In this document: one piece after another, positions 15,801-23,923 of the stretch
Layout: each line of letters starts with the position of its first letter
Numbering within the stretch: the stretch's first letter is position 1
Assembly (NCBI GenBank): GCA_047602575.1
Contig: JASGGY010000007.1
Location: 372,001-436,000, forward strand
Length of the DNA: 64,000 bases
Origin: UBA1366 sp047602575
Lineage (GTDB): Bacteria; Bacillota; Clostridia; Oscillospirales; Ruminococcaceae
Reading direction: 5' to 3'
Translations under genes and position numbers: made by a program
Notes under the pieces: generated by a model
Seen by the model: the letters and a program-made list of their open reading frames with translations, nothing else
Databases searched by the model: none
What the model was told of the DNA's origin: nothing

Positions 15801-17444
15801 TCCGGAATAATCCACAGCGATCGGCACCCAGATATATCCGGACAGGTCGATGTCGGCGGTTACGACAAAATACTTGTTGTTTAAGGTTGTGCCGCTGTTC
15901 ACACCTTTTGCAAGCAGCGCAAGCTCCGCGGCGTTGCTGATCTGATAGGGGCTGCCCTGTGAGCCGTCGCCGCCAGCAAAGCTTGCTGCGGCATGGTCGG
16001 GCCAGAGAGAAGAATTCCACTGCGCATACAGGTCAAGATTGCTTGTGATTGCCGCTGCGGGGTTGAATTCCGTCTGGAAGTCCGCGTCGGTATACCAGCC
16101 GAGGAAGGCGGCATAGCTCTTGGTCGGGTCTGCGGGGAGAGTGATCGTCGCGCCGGATTCCACCGCGAGGATCGGATTCACAGGCGATCCGAAGTTGGAG
16201 TGGAAGGTTATGTCATATAAATAGACGTAAGTAACAACCAGCGTGGGGTTATTGGTTGCGACTTCTTCATAGCAATACAGCGACAATGACGGACAGCCGC
16301 TGAACGCATCATCCGCAATGATGACGGTTTTGTTTGTGGTTTTCGCTTTGACAAGGTTTGTACAGCCGGCAAACGCGCCGGCACCGATGTTGGTAACTGA
16401 AGCGGGGATCGTTACTTCGGTCAGCGGCTTGTTCGCAAACGCGCCTGCGCCGATGCCCGAAACGGCATAGCCGTCAATCGATGAGGGGATTGCCAGAACG
16501 GTATCCGTACCGTTATAAGTGTTAATGAGAATGGAATCATCCGGGAGCAGGTCATACTCATAAGTCGGCAGCCAATGCGCATACACAGTCGCATCTGTCG
16601 CATATGCTGCCGCAGGGTCGATCAGCTCGCCGCCAACGGCTTGCGTATACCAGCCGGTAAAGGTATGATCGGCATACGCCGGATCGGCAGGGAAGCTGAT
16701 GGTGTTATCGTCGTTGACTATTACAGTCGTATTTGCCGTGTCGCCGCCGTTTGTATCAAAGGTGACACGCGGCATATGAGATTCCGCATAGCTGACCGAG
16801 TCGATGCCGATATAGTCGCTGTTCGAGCCGGACGGTCCGCCGTTTGTTACATAATACCGGAACGCAAAACGTCCCGTCACCTCATCGGTAAGACCCGAAA
16901 CCGTGACGGTATATTTTGTCCAGTTTGTCGGATATCCGGTTTTTGACAGGCTCGGATTGATTTCCAACAGCAAAGTGGTGAAATCGCCGACTGATTCTGC
17001 GCCTGTACCCACATCCGAACCGGTCGTACTCATGCGCACCTGAAGATTTTCGGCATAAGCCACGCTGTTTGCGCGCGTGTAAAAAGACAACTCCGCGCCG
17101 TTTTTGATGTTCAACTCCGGCGTGATCAGCCAGTCGCTGAGTGTTGCGTAGCCGGAGCCGCAATTGTAGCGGACACCGGCATAACCGGCGCCGCTGTATG
17201 CAGTGAAATTAGTGTTTCCCTGCGACCATGTCGTGGTACCGATGGGGTAGCTCAGATTCTGAATAAGCCAGCCGTTGGCGGTGAGCGACGAGAAGCTGTC
17301 GAACTCCTCGGTCAGCACGGATGCCGGAAGCGCTTCGGCTTTCAATAAGTTGTCAAACAAACCAGTCACACTGCCAGAAAAAGTACCCGTAACAAGCGAA
17401 AATGCCATGACGACGGCGGAGATGCCCGCCAGTAGTTTCTTCAT
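12900..17444 (-). CDS. Large secreted multi-domain surface protein (InlB/BspA/GLUG repeats)
   Basis: A 1514-residue secreted protein. The signal peptide covers about 1-28. Residues 45-215 look like a choice-of-anchor-J/adhesin domain (EEFDSFSS ... DYIGIDSVSYAE). Listeria-Bacteroides InlB repeats lie near 223-275 (FTGWYT), 411-460 (FLGWYT) and 858-905 (FVGWYY). A BspA-type leucine-rich repeat spans about 320-360 (SGIGAGAFANKPLTEVTIP). A GLUG-type solenoid covers about 476-850 with repeated GGIVG motifs. About four Ig-like repeats follow (GTATATITGxNNYTGT pattern) to about 1245, then an unrecognised C-terminal domain. There is no LPXTG, SLH or dockerin signal, so attachment is unclear. The start at 17444 has GGAGG 8 nt upstream. 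It probably acts in adhesion or host/fibre binding. Confidence 0.88.
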   Translation of the reverse strand: MKKLLAGISAVVMAFSLVTGTFSGSVTGLFDNLLKAEALPASVLTEEFDSFSSLTANGWLIQNLSYPIGTTTWSQGNTNFTAYSGAGYAGVRYNCGSGYATLSDWLITPELNIKNGAELSFYTRANSVAYAENLQVRMSTTGSDVGTGAESVGDFTTLLLEINPSLSKTGYPTNWTKYTVTVSGLTDEVTGRFAFRYYVTNGGPSGSNSDYIGIDSVSYAESHMPRVTFDTNGGDTANTTVIVNDDNTISFPADPAYADHTFTGWYTQAVGGELIDPAAAYATDATVYAHWLPTYEYDLLPDDSILINTYNGTDTVLAIPSSIDGYAVSGIGAGAFANKPLTEVTIPASVTNIGAGAFAGCTNLVKAKTTNKTVIIADDAFSGCPSLSLYCYEEVATNNPTLVVTYVYLYDITFHSNFGSPVNPILAVESGATITLPADPTKSYAAFLGWYTDADFQTEFNPAAAITSNLDLYAQWNSSLWPDHAAASFAGGDGSQGSPYQISNAAELALLAKGVNSGTTLNNKYFVVTADIDLSGYIWVPIAVDYSGAYFTGYFDGGNYMISNMNIQRLTGTSDDYLANYAVGLFGKASWNYGSNASVIKDIDLTIDNASVFSGMQNGGIVGLSSFYTISGCTVSGKINTVDYINNNTGGIVGDLYGGSVNNCTNNATVSSGGDYSTTGGIVGFVLASATIQNCANHAAVNGVNAIGGIFGMGSSTAALNNCYNTGNIGLASSPQNAGGIGGTFYTDPLTIRNCYSSALINGTTKGGYIGNIFTSQTDYPTHVNLTDCYFNTTLADLPEYGSIDGLSSFNQTNCEKLTTAQMQAPAFATTLQTNKNTLFSTNNSWVYNAGSYPTFGYPVTVTFHAAGATPETTVYYIPTGAYTPLPADPVVAGKVFVGWYYDEGLTQHFDAATNEIPIDTDLYARFETATIKLSQSSFVYSGEPCEPLFSTLRVNGVKFYYLDQDTIIQADPYYTVTYSDNIDAGTATVHVTLHNGGLDGMTFDKTFEITPTEIPMPVTIYNDSVDFDGWSHDITITAPIGSTITYSTTQNGTYTTTSPSFYTAGTHTIYYKITNSNYAAVSGSTTLTINPISIDGATADLDTMSYNYSGMPKTPSATVTLNSVPLVATADFDVTYENNTEVGTATATITGINNYTGTIVKTFQIVPYTITDNDIWLETDSYPYDGTAVEPELVYGSIFDSALSTADDITITYQNNNAVGEALVIITGKNKAQGTVTISYIITPPAQQVTDFTIKGIDPVMTGAVPDTTASPSSQYTIESMQWLQAQENSSDFGVVPDKFERNSTNVLGIIFKLNDGYTLNGLLTNNSYAFDLFSVAGADGLLELENDLYVNTYLINMGNGRYALYCGYTPTAPVTMVGVQMKDNGNGTYSLRYVSEIDKDDLAAASIETGFFASKTNTAPNRNAGTPLKATSAYESIINEGNTIYPDAYTDTEDTAYFITYVPGTFTAEQLTGLLYVRAYYTVGEKTTYTAVITVNLDDLKAYTDNGFPHET

Positions 17445-17492
17445 ATGTATCCTCCTTTGTTCCATTCCGTATACATTATAATACCAAATCAT

Positions 17493-17521
17493 ATTATAAT
17501 ATAAATTTTAACGATTTGCAA
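17493..17521 (-). promoter_or_regulatory. Sigma-A promoter of the surface-protein gene
   Basis: On the minus strand TTGCAA, 17-nt spacer and TATAAT, 48 nt before the start codon, in a very AT-rich stretch. Confidence 0.7.
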
Positions 17522-17776
17522 TCTTTTCTGTTCCTATAATTGCAAATTTTATGTTAAAATCATAGCTATATATAGCAAATAAGTGTGAACATAGTTTGAT
17601 TTCTTCCAAGCACCGCTGTTTTGAAAAAGCACAGTGGAGGCATGGAGAGCGGTTGTTTGTTTTCTCCTGTTTTTTCGCCGTTTAATTCCATCTCCGCGGC
17701 GGGCAACGGCGCATATTTTGGGGTATAAACCCGCGCGTTGCGCTTATACTATGGGTGAAAGAAGGGAGCTGTTTTT
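17522..17776. other. Intergenic stretch with nothing recognised
   Basis: AT-rich near 17522-17590, then mixed composition. I see no credible gene, RNA or strong hairpin between the divergent surface-protein promoter and the 72-aa gene. Confidence 0.5.
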
Positions 17777-17995
17777 ATGAATAAAATTTCCCAGTCCTCC
17801 GTGCCGGAATTTTCCGGTTTTTCGCAGAACCCCGTTCCGGACGACACCAGGATTTATCAGCCGCGCTGCGTCAGCCCGCTGTTTGCGACCAACATCATCA
17901 CCGACAACGTGACAAATTCGGACGGCAACGTCATCAACCGTGACGAGGTGAACGCCTATTACGCCAGAAAATGGGTGGACGACAACAAAAAATAG
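17777..17995 (+). CDS. Hypothetical 72-aa protein
   Basis: A small frame with an upstream AGAAGGGAG site about 8-12 nt from the ATG. The protein is hydrophilic, Asn/Asp-rich, without signal peptide, membrane segment or cysteine pair; it ends EVNAYYARKWVDDNKK. I do not recognise the family. It stands alone between the divergent surface-protein gene and the SDR gene, which has its own promoter. The start context favours a real gene. Confidence 0.5.
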   Translation: MNKISQSSVPEFSGFSQNPVPDDTRIYQPRCVSPLFATNIITDNVTNSDGNVINRDEVNAYYARKWVDDNKK

Positions 17996-18014
17996 CGCGG
18001 TCTTGCCGGAGCGA

Positions 18015-18043
18015 TTGCAATTTAACCCGAACCGTGGTATAAT
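18015..18043 (+). promoter_or_regulatory. Sigma-A promoter of the SDR gene
   Basis: TTGCAA, 17-nt spacer, TATAAT, 28 nt before the ATG. Confidence 0.75.
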
Positions 18044-18070
18044 CATTTCATCAATGTTACGGGGTGGGTT

Positions 18071-18802
18071 ATGAAAACAGCGTACATCATCGGCGCTTCC
18101 GGCGGGATCGGTGCTGCCTGTGCGCGGCGGCTTGCGGCGACAGGTTGGCGGATCGCAGCGCATTATCACACAAACGAAACCGCCGTGCGCGCGCTGGGTG
18201 CGGAGCTTGCGGCGCAGGGCGCGGATTTTTACGGCTTCCGGGCGGATTTGACCGCCGCCGCGGAGGTCTTTTCCGCGTTTGAAGGCGCAGCGCGCGATTT
18301 CGGTGCGCCGGAGCTGCTGGTTGTCTGCGCGGGCGTTTCGCACAGCGGGGTGTTCAATGCGATGGCTGCAGACGAAATCGACCGCATTCTCGCTGTCAAT
18401 CTCAACGGTGCGCTTTACGCGGCGCGCGCTGCTGTACCTGCTATGGTTTCCCAAAAGCGCGGGAATATTATTTTCATTTCCTCCATGTGGGGGGAAACAG
18501 GCGCGTCGTGCGAGGCTGTCTATTCCGCGGCGAAAGCCGGTCTGATCGGGTTTTCAAAGGCGTTGGCGAAGGAGCTTGCCCCCTGTGCGATCCGCGTCAA
18601 CTGCATCGCGCCGGGCTTCATCGACACTGCGATGAACGCTGCGCTGAGCGAAGATGAACGCGCCGCGTTTTTTGCGGATGTGCCGCTTGCCCGCGCCGGA
18701 ACGCCGGAGGAGGTGGCCGATGCGGTGGAATTTATTTCCTCTGATCGGGCGTCGTATATCACCGGTGAGGTGCTGCGCGTCAACGGCGGATTCGTGATAT
18801 AA
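18071..18802 (+). CDS. Short-chain dehydrogenase/reductase (FabG-like)
   Basis: A 243-residue Rossmann enzyme. The cofactor loop GASGGIGAAC is at about residues 7-16 and the NNAG-equivalent is VCAGVSH. The catalytic Ser is in IIFISSMWG and the YSAAK Tyr-Lys pair lies near residue 152. The closing GEVLRVNGGFVI is typical of FabG-like 3-oxoacyl-ACP reductases. It is not beside fatty-acid synthesis genes, so it may be another SDR acting on a different keto substrate. It is monocistronic, with its own promoter. Confidence 0.88.
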   Translation: MKTAYIIGASGGIGAACARRLAATGWRIAAHYHTNETAVRALGAELAAQGADFYGFRADLTAAAEVFSAFEGAARDFGAPELLVVCAGVSHSGVFNAMAADEIDRILAVNLNGALYAARAAVPAMVSQKRGNIIFISSMWGETGASCEAVYSAAKAGLIGFSKALAKELAPCAIRVNCIAPGFIDTAMNAALSEDERAAFFADVPLARAGTPEEVADAVEFISSDRASYITGEVLRVNGGFVI

Positions 18803-18918
18803 GGAAATTGTGCGCGCAAATTTTGTCGGAATATCCAGAATCAACACAGAAATTTCGTGAAATAATCTAATTTTTCCGTAAAATCACCGCACTAGAACAA
18901 ATTTCATCGAAAAAACGG

Positions 18919-18947
18919 TTGAAATTTGCGTACAGTTGCGTTATAAT
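18919..18947 (+). promoter_or_regulatory. Sigma-A promoter of the LCP gene
   Basis: TTGAAA, 17-nt spacer, TATAAT, about 90 nt before the chosen start. Confidence 0.75.
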
Positions 18948-19037
18948 GAATGTAATCGAATTGTAAAACGGGGTTTCAACCTGCAGGTTACAAGACAAAA
19001 AGAGGGTAACTGCAGCCGAGGAGAGGATTGGAGCAAA

Positions 19038-20870
19038 ATGGCAAAAGGACGAATTACAGAGCCGGAAGCGTTTTCGGCGACCGATGAATTTTCGCTCAAT
19101 GAGCTGATTCACGGTGCTTTAAAAAATAAAAACAAGCAGCCGTCGCTGCGTGAGGATCACGCGCAGCGCTATGACACCGGCGAGATCCAGACACCGACGG
19201 CTGCCGCGGCTGCGAACCGTTACCGCACCGAGTCGGTTTCCGTCGAGCAGATCATCGCGGAAACAAATCACCGCCGCGGTTATGCCCAGCCCGCCGCAGA
19301 ACCGGACGCACAACCGGCTGCCGTCGCTTCCGCAGATTCCGCACCGGAAGCCGAAGAAGCGGAGGAGCTTTCCATCGAGAAGATGGTGGCGCGCGCGATG
19401 GAAAAGAAAAAGCTTGCATCGCTTGACCTGCGGGCGGAAAAAATCGCCACAAGCGCCGATATCGTCGGGGCGGAGGAGCTGGCACAGCTAGACGCGATCG
19501 AGGAAGACAGCGAGAACTTTTTCCGGCGGCACAAGAAAAAGCTGATTGCCATCACATCCATTGCCGGAGTATTTATTCTGCTGCTGTTTGGCGCATCTAA
19601 GTTATTCAGCCATTATTATGGTATGTTGTCCCCGGACGACAGCACAATTGTGGATATATCGCAGAACGCAATCGACAAGAATGACACGGTAAAAGTGGAC
19701 GACTATGATCAAAAGCTGCTCAATTCCTTAAAGACCGGCGACCAGATTATGTCGGACGAAAATGTCATGAACATTCTGCTGGTTGCGGAGGATCTGCGTG
19801 ACACGACCGGCGACTCACGCGGAAACACCGACGTGATGATGCTCGTTTCCGTCAACAAAAAAACCGAAACCATTACACTGACCTCGTTTATGCGCGATAT
19901 TTACATAGGAATCCCCGGGTATAACGCCGCCAAGCTCAACAGCGCGTATTCCAAGGGCGGCTCGGAGCTGCTGAAGCAGACCCTCACGCAGACCTTCGGC
20001 ATTCAGATTGACCGCTATGTGCTGGTTAATTTCAATACATTCATGGAGATTGTGGAAGCCATCGGCGGCATGGATTTTGACGTGACCGACGCGGAAGCGA
20101 AGTCGATGAAAGCGCCCATGGCAGAGCAAAATAAGCTTTTGGGCAACGCATACGGCACGGACTATATTTCCGGCGGCGGAACATACCATTTTAATGGAAA
20201 CCAAGCCCTTGCCTATTGCCGTATTCGTTATGGCTGCGGTGATGATTACGGGCGCACCAGACGCCAGCGCAACGCCATTGAACAGATGATTGATAAATCA
20301 AAGAAATTAAGTCTGCTCGAAATCAATGACCTGCTTACCGAAATCCTCCCTGACATCAAAACGAACATCACAGAGAGCGAGGCAAAGCAACTGTGCGTGG
20401 ATATGTTCCTTAATTATAAGAATTATACCCGCCAGCAGATTCAGATTCCGGCAAGCGGCACATTTACCGACCAGACGATTCGCAACGAGGACTGCCTTGT
20501 GCCAAACTTCTCAGAGAACATCAAGATTTTACAGGAAACGATTTACGGTTCGACAAAGGTCACGGATCAGGACATCCAAAACGATGACCCGAACAAATAC
20601 ATCAAGACGACCACAGCAAGCACTCCCCCCGTAACTGCCGCGCCGACTTCGACGACCCCGTCGCACACCAACGCCACGACGACGACGACGCCGACGAAAA
20701 CCGCCACCGCAACGTCCACAACCCCCTCAACCACCACCGCATCTTCCACGACGACAAAATCCACCACCACGACACCGCCTGCCGTAACCACGCCCAAACC
20801 GACAAGCACACCAACGCAGACCACCCCCGCAGCGACTGCTTCGCAAACAACTACGCCAGCCGCTTCTTAA
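19038..20870 (+). CDS. LytR-CpsA-Psr (LCP) family glycopolymer transferase
   Basis: A 610-residue type II membrane protein. An unusually long cytoplasmic N-terminal region of about 165 residues (Ala/Glu-rich) precedes a single TM helix at about 168-190. The LCP domain (about 245-480) shows the conserved TDVMMLVSVN, SFMRDIYIGIPG, LNSAYSKGG and YCRIRYGCGDDYGRTRRQ motifs, with the Arg residues that bind polyprenyl phosphate. The last 85 residues are a Thr/Pro/Ser-rich low-complexity tail, probably a wall-spanning spacer. LCP enzymes transfer wall teichoic acid or capsule from the lipid carrier to peptidoglycan, which fits the exporter at 30.5-32 kb. The start at 19038 lies after GGATTGGAG; a longer frame from 18936 would begin in the promoter. 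Confidence 0.93.
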   Translation: MAKGRITEPEAFSATDEFSLNELIHGALKNKNKQPSLREDHAQRYDTGEIQTPTAAAAANRYRTESVSVEQIIAETNHRRGYAQPAAEPDAQPAAVASADSAPEAEEAEELSIEKMVARAMEKKKLASLDLRAEKIATSADIVGAEELAQLDAIEEDSENFFRRHKKKLIAITSIAGVFILLLFGASKLFSHYYGMLSPDDSTIVDISQNAIDKNDTVKVDDYDQKLLNSLKTGDQIMSDENVMNILLVAEDLRDTTGDSRGNTDVMMLVSVNKKTETITLTSFMRDIYIGIPGYNAAKLNSAYSKGGSELLKQTLTQTFGIQIDRYVLVNFNTFMEIVEAIGGMDFDVTDAEAKSMKAPMAEQNKLLGNAYGTDYISGGGTYHFNGNQALAYCRIRYGCGDDYGRTRRQRNAIEQMIDKSKKLSLLEINDLLTEILPDIKTNITESEAKQLCVDMFLNYKNYTRQQIQIPASGTFTDQTIRNEDCLVPNFSENIKILQETIYGSTKVTDQDIQNDDPNKYIKTTTASTPPVTAAPTSTTPSHTNATTTTTPTKTATATSTTPSTTTASSTTTKSTTTTPPAVTTPKPTSTPTQTTPAATASQTTTPAAS

Positions 20871-20873
20871 ACC

Positions 20874-20909
20874 AAACCGCCAGCCGCCATAACAGGCGGC
20901 TGGTTTTTT
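20874..20909 (+). terminator. Rho-independent terminator of the LCP gene
   Basis: Stem CCAGCCGCC/GGCGGCTGG with a 6-nt loop and six T, just after the stop codon. Confidence 0.9.
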
Positions 20910-20964
20910 GCGCCGTGATAAGTAAGCCGGTGCGGGAATTTTTCTGAAAAACGGCAAAAAGCCC

Positions 20965-20993
20965 TTTTCAAATGCGCGAATCTATGGTATAAT
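20965..20993 (+). promoter_or_regulatory. Probable promoter of the aminotransferase operon
   Basis: Good -10 TATAAT at 20988-20993 with a poor -35 (TTTTCA) 17 nt upstream; 39 nt before the start codon. Confidence 0.45.
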
Positions 20994-21032
20994 ATCTGTT
21001 ATGTTTATACACAATGAAAGGAAAGTGCCGCA

Positions 21033-22226
21033 ATGGACTATCAGTTTTCCCGCAAAGTGACCCATCTTCAGGCTTCGGCGATCCGCGAAATTCTCAAATT
21101 CACCGCCGATCCGTCCGTGATTTCGTTTGCCGCCGGAAACCCCGCGCCGGAAGCGTTTCCCGTTGAGGAAATCCGTCGCATCTCCGCGCAGATTCTGGAG
21201 GAAAATCCGATTCTGGCGCTGCAGTACAGCATCACCGAGGGCTATACGCCACTGCGCGACCGACTGAAAGAATGGATGGCGCGCGAGGGGAATTTCAATC
21301 CCGAAACCGACGACCTCATCATCACCTCCGGCGCGCAGCAGGCAAACGAGCTTGCCGCAAAGGTTCTGTGCGACGAGGGCGATACACTGCTGTGCGAAGC
21401 GCCGAGCTTCATCGGTTCGCTCAACGCGTTTAAATCCTACCGCATTAACTTAGCCGGCGTCGAGATGGAAGCCGACGGCATCAGCCTGACGAAGCTTGAG
21501 GAAGCACTCCAAAAAGGCGGCGTGAAGCTGATTTACGTCATCCCGAATTTTCAGAATCCCACCGGCATCACCATGTCCGCCGAAAAGCGCAAAGCCGTGT
21601 ATGCTTTGGCAAAGCAATATGACGCCGTGATTTTAGAGGACAACCCCTACGGCTACCTCCGCTTCACGGGGGAGGACATCCCGACCATCAAGAGTCTTGA
21701 CACCGACGGGCGTGTGATTTATGCCGGAAGCTTTTCTAAAATCCTCGCGCCCGGCATCCGCGTGGGTTATGTGTCCGCACCTAAGGAAATCATCCAGAAA
21801 ATCGTCGTGTGCAAGCAGGTTTCCGATGTGCATACGAACATCTGGGCGCAGGCGCTTGCCGACCGGTTTCTTGCGCAGACGGACTTCACCGCGCACCTTG
21901 ACGGGCTGCGGGCGATTTACCGTGGAAAATGCCAGCTGATGCTGGACGAAATCCGCGCGCATTTTTCCTCAAACATCCGGTTCACAACGCCGGAGGGCGG
22001 CTTGTTCCTGTGGGGCACGTTGCCGGAGGGCAGCGACATGATGCGCTTCTGTTCCCGCGCGGTGCAGGAATTTAAGGTTGCCGTCGTGCCGGGAACGGCG
22101 TTCAATATCTCGGAGGAGCAGGTGAGCACGTCCTTCCGGATGAACTTCTCAACCCCGACCGACGCGCAGATTTCCGCGGGCTGCGCGATGCTCGGCAAGC
22201 TTTCGAAGGAACTGTTCGGCGAATAA
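21033..22226 (+). CDS. PLP-dependent aminotransferase, class I (LysN/MocR-like fold)
   Basis: A 397-residue fold-type I aminotransferase. Visible features are FAAGNPAPEAFP at the N-terminus, the PLP-stacking region ITSGAQQANELAAK, the conserved NFQNPTG, DNPYGYLR, and the Schiff-base Lys in YAGSFSKILAPGIRVGY (about residue 235). This pattern is that of 2-aminoadipate/aromatic aminotransferases of the PLP fold shared with MocR regulators. The substrate cannot be told from sequence. A GAAAGGAAAG ribosome site precedes the ATG. Confidence 0.93.
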   Translation: MDYQFSRKVTHLQASAIREILKFTADPSVISFAAGNPAPEAFPVEEIRRISAQILEENPILALQYSITEGYTPLRDRLKEWMAREGNFNPETDDLIITSGAQQANELAAKVLCDEGDTLLCEAPSFIGSLNAFKSYRINLAGVEMEADGISLTKLEEALQKGGVKLIYVIPNFQNPTGITMSAEKRKAVYALAKQYDAVILEDNPYGYLRFTGEDIPTIKSLDTDGRVIYAGSFSKILAPGIRVGYVSAPKEIIQKIVVCKQVSDVHTNIWAQALADRFLAQTDFTAHLDGLRAIYRGKCQLMLDEIRAHFSSNIRFTTPEGGLFLWGTLPEGSDMMRFCSRAVQEFKVAVVPGTAFNISEEQVSTSFRMNFSTPTDAQISAGCAMLGKLSKELFGE

Positions 22227-22259
22227 CAACAAGGAGGGCGCGCCCGCCGCTGATCGCTT

Positions 22260-22892
22260 ATGATGATACCATACACATTGCTCCAGAAAATCCTCATCGC
22301 CGTCGCACTCATCCTCTTTGCCGCCTGCGCGGTGGGGGACATGGTGCTGCTTTCCGGCGAACTTGCCGGCGGGAAGAACGGCGTGACGCTTAATTTGCTG
22401 CTCTGTCTGCTGCTGGGCGGGGTGTTTGCCTTTCTCATCCGCCGCCCCCAGAGCGTTGAGCGCGTTGATGAGGACGACGACAAGGATGCCGTGCCGCTGC
22501 TGACCGCGACGCGCACGTATCTGTGCTTTCTTGCGCTGGACGCGTCGGCGGTGCTGACGATTGTGCTTTACGGCGAATTCGCGCTGCGCAGTCCGGTTGT
22601 CACGCTGCTTTTGGTGTCGGTAATGATTTTTGCGGCGGGTGCGGTGAAATACCTGATCGACACGCGGCGGATCGGCTTTGCCGAGGACGAACCGGCGGCT
22701 GAACCGGACACAGAAGCGGAAGTTTTGGCAGAAGAAGCAGCACCTACACCGGAACAGCCGGTGCTTTCACCGAAAGCAGAACCGGTGCCTTCCGAAAAAG
22801 CGTCCGCGCCGAAGGCGGAGGAAGTTTTGCCGGAAGCCCTGCCCGCTGATGCGCCCGCCGCATACGATCAAACTGAGAAAATTGAGGTGTAA
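22260..22892 (+). CDS. Hypothetical membrane protein with acidic Pro/Ala-rich tail
   Basis: A 210-residue protein. Four predicted membrane helices lie at about 8-32, 40-61, 83-105 and 114-136. A cytoplasmic tail (about 145-210) rich in Glu, Ala and Pro follows. No family recognised. It lies 33 nt after the aminotransferase and 4 nt before trpS, so it is probably co-transcribed with both. The start is uncertain: AAGGAGG lies 22 nt upstream, but an in-frame stop at 22251 forces a start at 22260 or 22263. Confidence 0.65.
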   Translation: MMIPYTLLQKILIAVALILFAACAVGDMVLLSGELAGGKNGVTLNLLLCLLLGGVFAFLIRRPQSVERVDEDDDKDAVPLLTATRTYLCFLALDASAVLTIVLYGEFALRSPVVTLLLVSVMIFAAGAVKYLIDTRRIGFAEDEPAAEPDTEAEVLAEEAAPTPEQPVLSPKAEPVPSEKASAPKAEEVLPEALPADAPAAYDQTEKIEV

Positions 22893-22896
22893 CGCT

Positions 22897-23899
22897 ATGA
22901 GCGAAGAAAAGAAGCTGATTTTCAGCGGCATTCAACCCACCGGAACGTTCACGCTGGGCAACTACATCGGCGCGGTGCGCAACTGGGGGAAGCTGCAGGA
23001 CGAGTACCGCTGCGTTTATTCCGTGGTGGATCTGCATTCGATCACCATTTCGATTGACCCCGCACAGCTGCGCCGCCAGTCGCTGGAGGCCTATGCGCTG
23101 CTCATCGCCTGCGGCATTGATCCGGAAAAGTCGGTCGCATTTTTCCAGAGCCACAATCCCAACCACGCGGAGCTGAGCTGGGTGCTTTCCTGCGTCACGC
23201 AGTACGGCGAGCTGCAGCGCATGACGCAGTTCAAAGACAAATCCGCGCGCCACGCCGACAACGTCAATGCCGGGCTGTTCACCTATCCCGTGCTGATGGC
23301 GGCGGATATTCTTGCCTATAATGCCGACTTAGTGCCGATCGGCGCGGATCAGAAGCAGCATCTTCGAGCTTGCCCGCAACGTCGCACAGCGCTTCAACCA
23401 GCGCTACGGGGAATTTTTCACCGTTCCTGAGCCGTATATCCCGCCGATGGGGAAGAAAATCCTCTCCCTCGCCGACCCGGAAAAGAAAATGTCCAAGTCT
23501 GACGAGAACCCCAACGGCTGTATTTTTATTCTCGACGACAAGGACACCATCGTGCGCAAATTCAAGCGTGCGGTCACGGACAGCGGCAGCGAGGTGAAAT
23601 TCGCCGACGACAAGCCCGGCATCGCCAACCTGCTGACGATTTATTCCTGCGTTACCGACAAATCCATTGCGGAAGCGGAGGCAGAATTCGCCGGTCAGGG
23701 CTACGGCGCGTTCAAGCTTGCCGTGGGGGAAGCGGTCGCAGACCACCTCAAGCCCGTGCGCGAGGAGTTTGCCCGCCTGATGAACAACAAGGATTATCTG
23801 AAGGAATGCTACACCAAGGGCGCTGCGGACGCGCAGAACATCACCCGCAAAATCCTGACAAAGGTTTACCGGAAGGTCGGTTTTGTGGACGCGCGTTAA
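22897..23899 (+). pseudogene. trpS: Tryptophanyl-tRNA synthetase, frame broken by one extra base
   Basis: Class I synthetase that charges tRNA-Trp. The first part (22897 to about 23364) carries the HIGH-like TLGN motif and the tryptophan pocket region ending VPIGADQKQHL. The second part, in the next frame, continues ELARNVAQRFN and holds KMSKS. Joined, it gives about 333 residues, the normal bacterial size. The frame changes at 23362-23365 (CTTCGAG, where CTC GAG or CTG GAG is expected), so one base is in excess. All parts of the protein are present and the gene is normally essential, so sequencing error is the likeliest cause. It is probably in an operon with the upstream membrane protein. 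Confidence 0.9.
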
Positions 23900-23923
23900 A
23901 ACGGGCGCAGGAAAGGGTTCGGC

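Noticed and set aside
20610..20870. Thr/Pro-rich tail of the LCP protein as a frameshift artefact
   Set aside because: The frame stays open to a stop followed at once by a terminator, and Thr/Pro-rich tails are common spacers on wall proteins.
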